Both the position numbers and the translations under genes were made by a program. A stretch of 64,000 nucleotides of DNA from Ignelater luminosus (Eukaryota > Arthropoda > Insecta > Coleoptera > Elateridae): NCBI GenBank assembly GCA_011009095.1, contig VTPC01091006.1:190064-254063 (forward strand). Direction: 5' to 3'. The notes below the pieces were generated by a model. The model saw only the letters and a program-made list of their open reading frames with translations. It had not been told where the DNA came from and did not search any database. This document shows, one piece after another, positions 13,087 to 23,319 of this stretch; within the stretch, counting starts at the first letter, position 1; the number at the start of each line of letters is the position of its first letter.

Positions 13087-13529
13087 TAACAAGAACGCAA
13101 TTAACAAAACAATATTGTTCACAACTATAGGAATTATTCAAAGCAGAGTCAGGTTAAGACAATTGAGTAGTCTAGGCTAATAACAATTTGGCTCCTATGC
13201 TGTGATGTCCTTGTAAAATAATTTAACTTAATACAGCGCTTATTCCTTAAGCGACGGCTTCTGCCCTATTCGATAATATAGCCTTGCTTCAAAACCTACT
13301 TTTGGCAATCTTATTATTATTGTTACGACCTTATTTATTGGTCAATTAGAAAACTAAAAGTTTCGCTGCATTCAGCATTTCATAATCATTTTAGTTATTC
13401 AATAAAATACAAGTTATCTCATTTAAGAAACTTCTTTAAATCGCTACTTTTTTGTTTTTTCAGTGATTGCATTTTATCTTACCATTAGAAAAAAAGCAAT
13501 AAACTAGTTATCTACTCAAGTTTTTGAAC

Positions 13530-13660
13530 TTTTTGAATAACAATTTAGTGTTTTGGCCATATACAATACTTTTATAAATTGAATTCTTACCAAGATTATA
13601 AAGACTTCAGTGCGTTTTTGTTTCACATACTGTTGCTTTTCAGAAAATAGCTAGTCTTTA
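13530..13660 (+). repeat. Repeat unit 1, second direct copy
   Basis: This is the partner of 12595-12770, more diverged towards its right end. Confidence 0.6.
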
Positions 13661-13868
13661 GGCTACCTAACCACAGCAATATACAAGTATTTAATCAAAA
13701 TAAATAATTTTACTACCTGTTACTATAATTTATTTGTTACGATATGAAATACATTTCCAGGTCGCGGTTTATAAAACAAGACCGTAATATTAACTAAATT
13801 AAATCAGAATGTACTAATCATTATTTTCCCCGATCTTTAGGTAGTTCAGAAAGAGCGTTTTATATTAA

Positions 13869-13970
13869 TTGTGTAATCTCAATACAAATATTTTGTTTTT
13901 TCGCATTTTCAAAGCCTACTTTTGGTAATCTGATTATTATCGCTGCGACCTTATTTATTGGTTAATTAAA
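13869..13970 (+). repeat. Inverted repeat arm, partner of 12988-13086
   Basis: This is the right arm of the near-identical inverted pair, with a loop of about 780 bp. High identity next to an old, diverged third copy suggests recent duplication or gene conversion. Confidence 0.8.
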
Positions 13971-14347
13971 ATTAATTAGCATTTTTATTAAACTAAACAC
14001 ATGCCTGCACATAGAAGAAGTTACTGAATAAAAGCTGCGGATATTGATTAGCATTATAATTTGCTGAGAAGACAGTAGATACAAGCTGTTTCTAAATTGC
14101 TTGAAACAAATATAAACACTTTATTTATTGTTACTGTTATTATTGAAAAGTTAAAGAAGTCTACGTATAAGTTTTTTTAAATGCCATCTTGTGAAGTTAA
14201 AGCCTTAGACTTTTGCTAAAAAAACGTGATATGTTTAGTAACTCCGCAACAGTTTGTGCTGTAGCAACAAAATTTGGTATACGTGTACCACTTACCAAGA
14301 CCTTTATTTGAACTTAATTTGTAGTAACTGATTTTGTTGCGAGGATG

Positions 14348-16423
14348 GTTCTGGAGGTAGAGGGCAGCTTTAAACCAGCGTATAGATATTGACAAGTAGA
14401 CAAACTCTTACAAAACGCGGGAAATTAGCTCGGAAACAAACACGCAATTTGGCTGATAGTACGCGTTTCTATAATAGATGTCACGACGGTCAAACGCAGC
14501 GCGAGGTTACCGGCATATAGTAATTGAGGTTAAACCAGTGTCGTACACGTTTTCTGTGCACGTTTTCATAGTTTTATATATTTATTTAGTGCGGGTGAAT
14601 TTTTACAAATATGTCTTTGAGGAGCATTTGTATGCTGAAAGGGTGCCGTGCAAACGTTTATTGTACATTTTTTTCAAGTCCCCAAGAATAAACACAAAGG
14701 TAAGGAACAAAAGTTTTGTTACTTTCGATTAACTATAATGATGTATTGATATAATAAATATTGTAGATATGAAGAATGGGCATGTTTTAGCGGAGTCTAT
14801 GATGTGTACCAAAATAACTTAGATGTGTTGGTGCAAAGTTCATATTATAAGATCTGCTCGGCACATTTTGAAGACCATCTCATTAAAGGTAGAAATAAGA
14901 AATGTCTTACTGCAAATGCGATATCAACAATAATAACCCAGCAAGCAGCAGAACAAGATACAAGTCACGTGCTGTTAGGTATGCATATGGAATAAGCTTT
15001 TAATAAATATCGTAGTAGTATTTACTAATTCAACTCATCTAATGATGACTGTTAAGTAATTCATTATTTATACTTTTGAAATAATCACAAATATATATTT
15101 ATATCATTACTAAAATTCATTAAATTGCAAGAGGAATATTTGTAGTATCCCTATTTAAGAAGTTTTTAATACTTTAATTTTCTATTTTATTATAGAGATA
15201 AAGATATTTCAAATGATATAATTTAAATGAAACAAATTTAAAGCTATTTCTAAATTTAAAAAACAAACAAGTGTTGTTTAAAGTAAGATTATAATGTTTG
15301 CTTGTATATTTACTGTTAATGTTTTCTTACATATTTCATGTTTAACAGATTCTGATGTGCATATACAAGTACCACCTACAACAGAACCTCTTGATCTTGC
15401 TGTAGTACCTAATATGTCTCCACCACCATCTCAGCATATCCAAACCTCAAGTCATTGAGCGAGAAGACACCGAGAAAAAAAGCATTGTGGCTTAAGATTC
15501 GTTCATTACAACAACAAGTTCAGTCATTGAGGAAACAGCTGCAGATTGCTAATCAACCACTGCAAGGCTATTTTCAACAATAGCGCTATTGTTATGATTT
15601 TGATTTTTAAATTGAACTTTCACAGAGAACCAATCTGTTAAAATAAAACAGAATTTAAATTAGTTCCAACAGCTCTAACAAAGTATCAGAAATTCATATA
15701 TTGTGGTTTGTGGGAAAGTAAGCCATTTCAAATCATAACAAATTAATTATGTCAATGGATATAAAAACTACAAATTGAAATTCAGCATAAGTCAGTCCTG
15801 GATTATTTAGTAATTAGTTTAGAAACATAAAATATTTTCAACCTGTACAATAAGTTAATTATTATAGTTAGCAGTTGTATCATATTGCATGTAATTTTGA
15901 CTTATTTTATTTAAATTTTATAAAACAAGAGAAATAATATTAATGTAATTGTCGATAAAAAACAATAGTTGTACATAATACATGTATAAATAAATATTTT
16001 TTTTATAAGTAATATGAAAACAACCAATTTATTTTTTTGATTTATTTAAATGTAACCATTGAAGATAAATATTTGTGTACAAGAACAATAATGTATCTAA
16101 AATGTATTGTGATAAATTTGATTTCTTTGGATATTTGTGCATGATTTACATTCTCATCTTTAATTTAACACAATGCCATTATAAATCTGGTAAAATAAAA
16201 TTTAATAACAAACGATGCAATGGTAGCCTTTCTAGTAATTCATAATGTCTATAAATAAATCTACGCACGCCACTGATACAAGCGCAGCGCCACCAATTTG
16301 AAATATCGGTACTACCAGCCAACTCTTAGTTGAAGGTTACCGGTCGGCGTTTGAAAAGAACAAACGATTTTTGAAGAGTTGTTCTACTTGTCAATATCTA
16401 TACGCTGTTTAAACTCCAGAACC
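14348..16423 (+). mobile_element. P-element-like remnant with inverted ends
   Basis: The ends are inverted copies. Left and right (reverse complement) share GGTTCTGGAG, then AGCGTATAGATATTGACAAG continuing into TAGA and ACTCTT; the left copy carries an extra segment of about 12 bp near 14357. They enclose a small spliced gene for a THAP zinc finger plus coiled coil. THAP fingers are the DNA-binding domain of P-element transposases. No clear 8-bp target duplication was found, so the exact borders are uncertain. The 2.1-kb element lacks the catalytic transposase region. Confidence 0.55.
14611..15583 (+). pseudogene. THAP zinc-finger plus coiled-coil protein, truncated P-type transposase
   Basis: The likely start is ATG at 14611 (MSLRSICMLKGC). 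Joining 14611-14699, 14767-14978 and 15349-15583 through GT/AG introns gives a C2CH finger: C-X4-C (CMLKGC), Trp in YEEW, and C-X2-H in ICSAHFE, with 47 positions between the second and third zinc ligands. The finger ends in NAISTI, where THAP domains usually have NAVPTI. Exon 3 codes a Pro-rich linker and then TPRKKALWLKIRSLQQQVQ, the coiled coil that typically follows a THAP finger, ending at TAG 15581. Two lesions are visible: an in-frame TAA at 14689 and a TGA at 15456 that needs a frameshift. The catalytic domain is absent. A stand-alone THAP gene is the alternative, but the surrounding inverted ends favour a transposon derivative. Confidence 0.7.
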
Positions 16424-16429
16424 CTTTAG

Positions 16430-17930
16430 TATACAGAAGCGTCTCAAATCTAATGTAGCCATTACATAGCTTATTTCATTTGAAAATAATCTTGCCTTAT
16501 TTTCGAACACATACAAGTTTTCTGAAAATACTACAAAAACCATTAGGTTTAGGTACATTATTGTATACAATCTCGAGAACGGTTTCCACCTTCCAAATAT
16601 ACTTTTGACAGTTTTGACAAATTAACTACAAATAAAGACTTTGATAAGTTGTTTATATAAATCGGATTTTGTTACTATACTGCAAACTGTTGCAGAGTTA
16701 TTAGAAAAATCGCCTTCTTTAGCAAAATCTTAAGGTGGTATACTTTCCACACGGGAGCGTTTTCTGAAAGAATTGTATCTAAGTTTTTTTTTTATTTCTC
16801 GCTGTAGGACAAGAAACCAAACAGTAATTTGATGATTTTATCTCAATTTTTTTTATTTTTTATTATTGCTAGAAGACGTTCCTTTAGTTACTAGGCGATG
16901 TTGGTACCAACGTAATTGGATCTCCAACACGCTAAAGTATACAAGACCAAAATAATTTAAATATCATTTTCCCAGACCACTCACTGGATTGGTAGAAATG
17001 GACCAATACAATTACATCAATCGCTTGGACTCTTTTTCTAGGACTGTATCAAAGAAAACAAAAACAAAAGTTGTCGGACCAGAAACCGTAATTGCCCGGC
17101 TTTAGACACCTGTGGTTTTAATCGATGAAGGCATACTACAAATAGTTAGTACTTTGCTGCTGCACCTATTTTAACATCTTTGGTAAATGAATCATTCTTG
17201 AAAAACGCTTCTAATTTAAATCATAATTTCCCATTCCGTTTAAATACAATTTGATTTACATAACATTAGTAGTTATTATTTTTTTTATCGATAACAAAGG
17301 CCATACATAAGTTTTGTAACTCTTGTTTCTCCATTTATTTTGCTGAATCAATCACGGAAATAACGGGCCTTACTTTTAGAACACCTTATACAGGACTTCG
17401 TCAATTTTTGTTGTTTAAATCTTGACATTTTTTTAATATTTTTTCTGTAATATCACCTTCTCTTCACTATCTTACTAAACTCAAGTCAACCTAAGCGTAG
17501 AACGCTTTTATTTATTATCTAATTTGATAATATTTCAGAAATTCCAACAATTATTTCAACCCTGCATCTCTTCCAATGTTAGATGCAAGATCATGCTTTT
17601 TACATTTTTTTTAGAATAGCAGCAAGATAAACAAAGTTTTACTCACAGTTAATATGCCGTTTATTTGTTTAAAAATAAAGATACCCGGAAATGGCCTATC
17701 CCTTGATCAGCTCAGAGTATACTTAATAGAATAGTTACGTTTTTGGTTTTTTGTATCACACGTCCGCATTGATCTGGAGAGTCAATCGTGCGAGCATCAA
17801 CACGTTGTTGAATACTGCTGCAGCAAGACAATGGCTCAGTTCTGGTTGTACTAAAAACACAATTAGAAATTATACATTTTTGTCATTTGATAGTTTGCGC
17901 TGATCGCCACTTATTTTTATGAATCTTTTA
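16430..17930. other. No gene recognised
   Basis: AT-rich sequence without a convincing frame or repeat. Confidence 0.45.
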
Positions 17931-17935
17931 GCGTT

Positions 17936-18040
17936 TGTAACGGACAAAGAGTTAAAGAGACCATAAGCAGTGCAGATCTAAATGTTGTACTAGCAGCAGT
18001 TTGAACGTCGAAGATGGGATGGATTCACAGATAATTTGTC
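17936..18040 (+). repeat. TGTAACGG module, diverged copy
   Basis: It begins TGTAACGGACAAAGAG and shares GAAGATGGGATGGATTC-type sequence with 20100-20130. It is the most diverged of the four copies. An ACACCCTGTATAT stretch follows at 18084. Confidence 0.4.
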
Positions 18041-18049
18041 CTCAAACAG

Positions 18050-20025
18050 AATCTCAAAAAAAGATGTGATTCCGCACCAGGAACACCCTGTATATATCGG
18101 AGATGCTAGAATATTAGTAAACACTCTATACTCAAACCCTCTCCAAACTCCAAAAAAAGATTATACAGACTTAATCTCAAAACTCTTGCTTAAACAAAAT
18201 CTCAGCAGTGTACACAACTAATTTGCACTGCAGTTACATGGGATAATCGGGTTTAGTGATCACTCCAAGCTGTACTGTATAACTAATCAAGCCTTTTATT
18301 AAACAGACAAACAAAGGCGGCTCCAACAACATGCCGTGTACTCGTCCAGTGCAGGTTTATAATCTGTACATGTTATTATTTAAACACACAATGAAAAGGA
18401 AATTACTCCCCAATACTCAAATAAAATACAATTAAAATATTTTTATTTTTATTTAATTTATTTAATGTAAAAAACAAAAGCAAATAGTGTGTGTAAAGAA
18501 AACTCTAAATTTGGTCAAACAAATTAAAATGTGTGAAAATCCAATATATGAATTTTAACAACTAGGTCATATAAATCAATTCAGAATACAAACAAAAAAG
18601 GTCAGAATGTAAATGTGAAAGAAACGCTCAATTCTCAACAAGGTCATTAGAACATTCTAGACCTCCTAAGTGACAGTTAAAGAAACAGAATTACAGACCT
18701 TTGCCATGTGGTACTGATAAAACTTTAGTTTATTAAGTAAATATTATGAGTCTAAAATGAATCTAAGTTCAGTTTAGCCTTGGGCACCCAGTATACAAAA
18801 TGTACCTATGAAAGTGTTGGTATGATTGACTTTGCCCGACAACACAAACAAAGATAGATAATAAATAAATCTATTAATCAGTTAGTACCTTATACTGTAG
18901 TAAATAATAGCTTGTTACCATCCAATCTAGACGGAAGTCTCTACCAAGAAGTGGATCCAGTATCATAGAATTTAATTCTTGTTTTACGAAACTCCAACCG
19001 CTTGCGGGATGGTTATTGACCCTCGCTTGCGTTAGCAACCAACGCACGACACGAAGAATACCTGTTTAAGCAATTTAAGCGTCGGTGCGTATTGTGACAC
19101 ACAACTTTACATAACCATTAAATGTTCAATGCTACCAGTTAGGTCTCTCGAACAAAACGATGGAACTATTAACAGTTTATTAGCAAATATAAACGAGAAA
19201 GTTTGATAGTTCCAGGTACCACCAAAGCTTGAGAAGATCTTATAATTAGAACCGAGGCGTAATCGATTTTCACGATCCTAACGTAGTTAAATGAAGTTTT
19301 CTGGGTTAATAAACTTTTAACCCGTGATCTGATAAGTTAAAGAAATGTTTATTTTTGAACATTTTGGTAGATCCGGTAAAAACAACCGTCTATATAAACT
19401 CGCAGAACCATTCCCGATGAGTTTTTCCACAAACTGTTTAACACAGCGATGAATTTGCGATGAACACTTTAGTGACAAACCCCAACAGATGAACTTTACT
19501 ATTGTAAGACCGAAGACTCTCTCTCCACTGTGCACAATAGAAAATTTTGATGTAGATTAATTGGGGTTAAAACGGACTTGGCCTGGGATAATGTTCCAAG
19601 AAGTCTACGCTGCTACAGAACCATAAACGATGTATAACAAAAGCTGCAGGTGTGTTTAGTATCAACATTATGCAGACCAAATTGGAAAATGCTTGCGATT
19701 AAACAAATTTGATAATCAAGACTGAATTAAAAACAATGTTGGCTAAAACATTTAATAAACAAAAATGACTAAATATATTCGCAATTTAGAATTGAAATAA
19801 AATTTTAAAATGACATTACACGTTTGGAAAGTTCTTCTAATCTTTACATTACGGATTTATATAATACTAAGGCAGAATTGAATTTTACGTATTAAAGCAT
19901 GTTAGTGATACAAGAATTGCCTCTTTACTATTGACTTGCTACACGTTTGTTTTCTATGGCACATGGTACCTAAAGGTCTAAGAATTTAGCACGATTTCAG
20001 TAATTTTAAACATAAATCTAAAATT
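18050..20025. other. No gene recognised
   Basis: Nothing convincing was found. A plus-strand ICDEHFSD near 19450 recalls a THAP finger but has no supporting N-terminal cysteines. Confidence 0.4.
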
Positions 20026-20028
20026 GGT

Positions 20029-20140
20029 TGTAACGGGAAAATGCTCAAAAGTATGCACAAGTCCCGTTCAGACCAATGGTAGATGTTAAATCCCGTAGCT
20101 CATGCCGCAGATGGGGTGGATTCTCAAATGAACTTACCTA
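20029..20140 (+). repeat. TGTAACGG module, copy C, abutting the ABCF1 fragment
   Basis: It starts TGTAACGGGAAAATGCTC and runs through CCCGTTCAGACC and CCGTAGCTCATGCCG to AACTTACC. It lies about 40 bp beyond the point where ABCF1 homology stops, which suggests that the truncation is connected with this repeat. Confidence 0.55.
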
Positions 20141-20181
20141 ATCTCACACAAAGAGAAGCTCACTGATTTCCAAAACTCTTA

Positions 20182-21300
20182 TTAAACTAATAGATGTTCA
20201 CAAAAGAGAATATCAATATTTGGAGGTATAGCAAATGCTCTTTGAGCTATATGTCGTAATAACGTAGTCTTTCCGTGCCCGTTAGATCCAACAAGTCCAT
20301 AACGACGACCGTTAGCAATAAGCAAACTGGCATTAACAAACAAATCATTTCCTTTAGCTGAAATACAAAAGTTGTCAATTTTAATATCAACAGCATTTTC
20401 AAGAGCTGCCATTTGCCCTGCAGAACGTTGTGCTTGTGAGACGGTAAAATTAGATTCTAAATCTGAATGGCCTAAACCACCTTTCTTTAACATAGTCTCC
20501 ATCTGTTTTTCATATTCCTGCTGTTTTTTCAATTTCTTCTTTTCTTTATGAGTTAGCTTTTTATCTGATACAGTTTCCGTAACTGCATTACCATTTTCTT
20601 CAAGATTAATTTTGGACACTTTTTCAACATTCTCTGAAATGTCCTCTTCAATTTCAATTTCATCATCTTCCTTTGATACATTAGTTTTATCCTTTTGCTC
20701 TTTATTCTTTGATTTACTCTTTTTTGATACAGGTTTTGGAATATCTTCAGAATCAGATTCTGCGTTTAGTTCTACATCGATATCATCATCATCTTCAAAA
20801 TCTTCATCTCTATTTTTTTTATTTCTACTCGATTTCTTATTTAATTTACTTTGAGTAGCAGCTGCTTGATTCTTAACATTTTCATCTTCTTCATCGCTGT
20901 TTTCCTTTTTCGATTTTACATTCTTTTTATTGTTCTTCGAGGTTGGTTTTGTGACACTGTTTTCTGAATCAGATTCTATTTTTAGTTCCACATCATTATC
21001 TTCATCGTCAGGCCAATCATCTTTATTCTTTTTATTTTTATTAGATTTCTTACTACTACCCTTATTTTGTTGCACTGGTTCATTTTTTTCAGTTTTAGGT
21101 GCTTCTTCTTCATTAGATTCTTGTGAGGTTTTCTTTTTCGTTTTGCCCTTTTTCTGACTTTTCTTACCGGATGATGCAATCTCATCATCAGAAGCATTCA
21201 AATCCAACTCGAACTTCTTATCATGCTCATCGCCCCAATCATCATCTTTCGTTTTAACTTTTTTACCTTTGCCTTTAGCAGGTTTTTCGTATGGAATATT
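20182..21300 (-). pseudogene. ABCF1: Intronless N-terminal fragment of ABCF1 (ABC-F ATPase)
   Basis: ABCF1 proteins are soluble twin-ATPase factors that associate with ribosomes and eIF2. This frame is open for 372 codons after a TGA at 21301-21303. Residues about 1-250 are the Lys/Asp/Glu-rich tail ([16 protein letters not shown] and later acidic and lysine blocks) ending in the family signature [19 protein letters not shown]. The first ABC domain then begins ([18 protein letters not shown]) and reaches a Walker [12 protein letters not shown], at about residue 338; I recall GPNGHGKTT as the usual form. Homology stops at [11 protein letters not shown], followed by HLLV and a stop. The signature motif, Walker B and the whole second ABC domain, well over half of the protein, are missing, and there is no splice donor at the break. 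No ATG in a family-like context is seen. It is best read as a truncated retrocopy or captured fragment. Confidence 0.85.
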
Positions 21301-21485
21301 TCACAAATTCCACGTTCTGCTAGTCTTTTATCAAATGAAATAATCATTAAAACTCAAATAACAAAACAAAACAGGTCTTTCTTACTATAACGGCAATGTT
21401 TCTACCAGGAGATATGTGCAGGTCTCTGATTCCTAACGAAGCGATATCTGGTGCAAAATTCCACGTTCTAGCCGGGTCCCACCAA

Positions 21486-22317
21486 TGTTCAAGGCAACTT
21501 AGATTTTAAAGAACAATCACTTTGATTAACAATAACCAAAAAGCACAAGAACAAAATCCAAGTGTTTATACACCAACTCTAAAAACTAAAATCACTTTGA
21601 GTCTCAAACGCTCTTTAAGTTTACTTAACCCATTCGGTTCACGGAGCTTCCAAAATGTAAAACACACACACAATTCAAGTCTTTAAAAGGCAGGCAGTTT
21701 CTGTTCTCGACAGGCCCTTTAACGTTGCACCAACGGGACCAAAATTATTGCGTTTCTACCTTCTACAATTTTATTTCCTGGGAAATACCAGCGTAACTAT
21801 AATTGAAGCAAAAACGCTTCCCACAATAACAAAGCTTTCTAAGCACCACTTTTCGGTAAACAAACCGGCTTTCTTCCGTGAATAACACGACAAAGACCCG
21901 ACGAAGTAGGATTTCTCGAGTCCGATCTCTCTTTCACTAAGAGAATCACTTCAATTAAATTCGGTTTGTAACCACTTCGGATTTGTAGGGGTGACGCCGA
22001 AAATTAACCCGTACGTTGGTTCGAGTACGCAGCTATCAACCTAATGCCTATTCTCCCTGCGTCTCCTGTGGCGCAATGTGTACTTACTGGAGTGGGGTTC
22101 GAAAGTCAGATGCACGCCCTAACAGATTAAAATGTATTTATTCTTAAGAGACAATGGAAAATCCCCATCGTAGATGGCTCAATCGAGACTGTGTAACTCC
22201 AATTTTTGCAACTAAGATTCCAGGCATTTGATATTGGAAAATAGCGAAAGGCACATCTACCGGAGCCCAGAAGTCGAGACCACAAAGTTATCAATTCTTT
22301 AGAATAACATTGTAACA
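21486..22317 (-). repeat. LTR-like block (candidate long terminal repeat)
   Basis: On the minus strand the block begins TGTTACAATG and ends CTTGAACA (inverted TGTT/AACA), followed at once by TTGGTGGGACCCGGCTAG, which looks like a primer-binding site. An AATAAA lies at 22135-22140 and the block is less AT-rich than its neighbours. These are LTR-retrotransposon features, but no second LTR and no gag or pol sequence was found in the window, so the call is weak. Confidence 0.35.
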
Positions 22318-22609
22318 AACGTTAGTTTATAGAATGAAATAATTTAAATATTATGCGTCAGGAAAACAAACACCTGAACGAAATTAAAAGACAGGGGCGG
22401 ATTTAGTGCAAATTTTAAAATAACATTACATGGTAAGTTCAACATCATTATGTAATTTGACAAACTCTAAGTTACCATAAAGTACTTTTGTGATCATTCA
22501 CTAGTATTATTAGTAATGCTCGCATTTTATGCAAAACAGATGATTTACATATAGGAGTAGGAAAACATATTTTATAATTAACTGGTTTAGTCAGTGGGCA
22601 TCTTTTATA

Positions 22610-23318
22610 CAGGGTGTTTCATTAATAATTGGAAATATTTTAACTGTACAATCCTGAGCTCAAAATATTAAGATTTAACCCAAATCACTTACATAAAATG
22701 TGGCTCCTTGCTGAGTTACAGGGTGTTTTATTTAAAAATTTGAAAACTATTCGTTTTAAGAAATTTTAATAAATAACATCATCTTTTGTTGCTAATAGGG
22801 ATTAAAATTTCATTTGCGTAATAAATGCAATTCTATGACCCAAAAATATCGACATAATTAATACACATTAAAGTCAAATAACTGTGCCGCTTCATTTTTA
22901 ACTTTAAATATCTTGAGAAATAATGACTATATCGCTATGAATGAAAAGTATGTTATTTACATAGAAAGTATTCGAGAATCGAGAAATTGTGCTAAAATGG
23001 CAATTCCGCCAGTGGCGTAGAATTTGGGAAGGGTCAACCATTTACTTGACCCTACCGTACGCCTCTGGTAGTAACCAGAAACGATTATTTAACATAATTC
23101 AGTAGGGTGTACAGTACCTACACTTCCTGTCAAGTATGACAAGGATACGTCAAATAATTTTAAAGTACTGGGTACAAATAGTTTTTAAATTTGTAAATGA
23201 AACACCCTGTAACTCAGTAAGGAGCCACATTTTATCTAAGTGATTTAGGTTAAATCTTAATATTTTGAGCTCAGGATTCTTTAGTTAAAATATTTCCAAT
23301 TATTAATGAAACACCCTG
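22610..23318. mobile_element. Foldback MITE with ~145-bp inverted arms, TA-flanked
   Basis: The left arm (22610-22753) and right arm (23174-23318) are inverted copies, about 90-95% identical by eye. Both start CAGGGTGTTTCATTAATAAT and contain TGTGGCTCCTT and a second internal GAGTTACAGGGTGTTT. TA flanks both ends (22608-22609, 23319-23320), as for mariner/Tc-type insertions. The centre is non-coding and contains its own hairpin, GGGTCAA...TTGACCC at about 23030-23065. Confidence 0.85.
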
Positions 23319-23319
23319 T

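Noticed and set aside
19320-19560. Possible THAP finger (ICDEHFSD on plus) or 72-codon minus frame
   Set aside because: A stop immediately precedes the motif and no upstream cysteine pair is in frame; too little to call.
20612-21157. Serine/phenylalanine-rich plus-strand frames of 75-80 codons
   Set aside because: They are antisense shadows of the Lys/Asp/Glu-rich ABCF1 tail.
22385-22400. hAT-like end CAGGGGCGGATTTAG
   Set aside because: No inverted partner or 8-bp duplication was found nearby.
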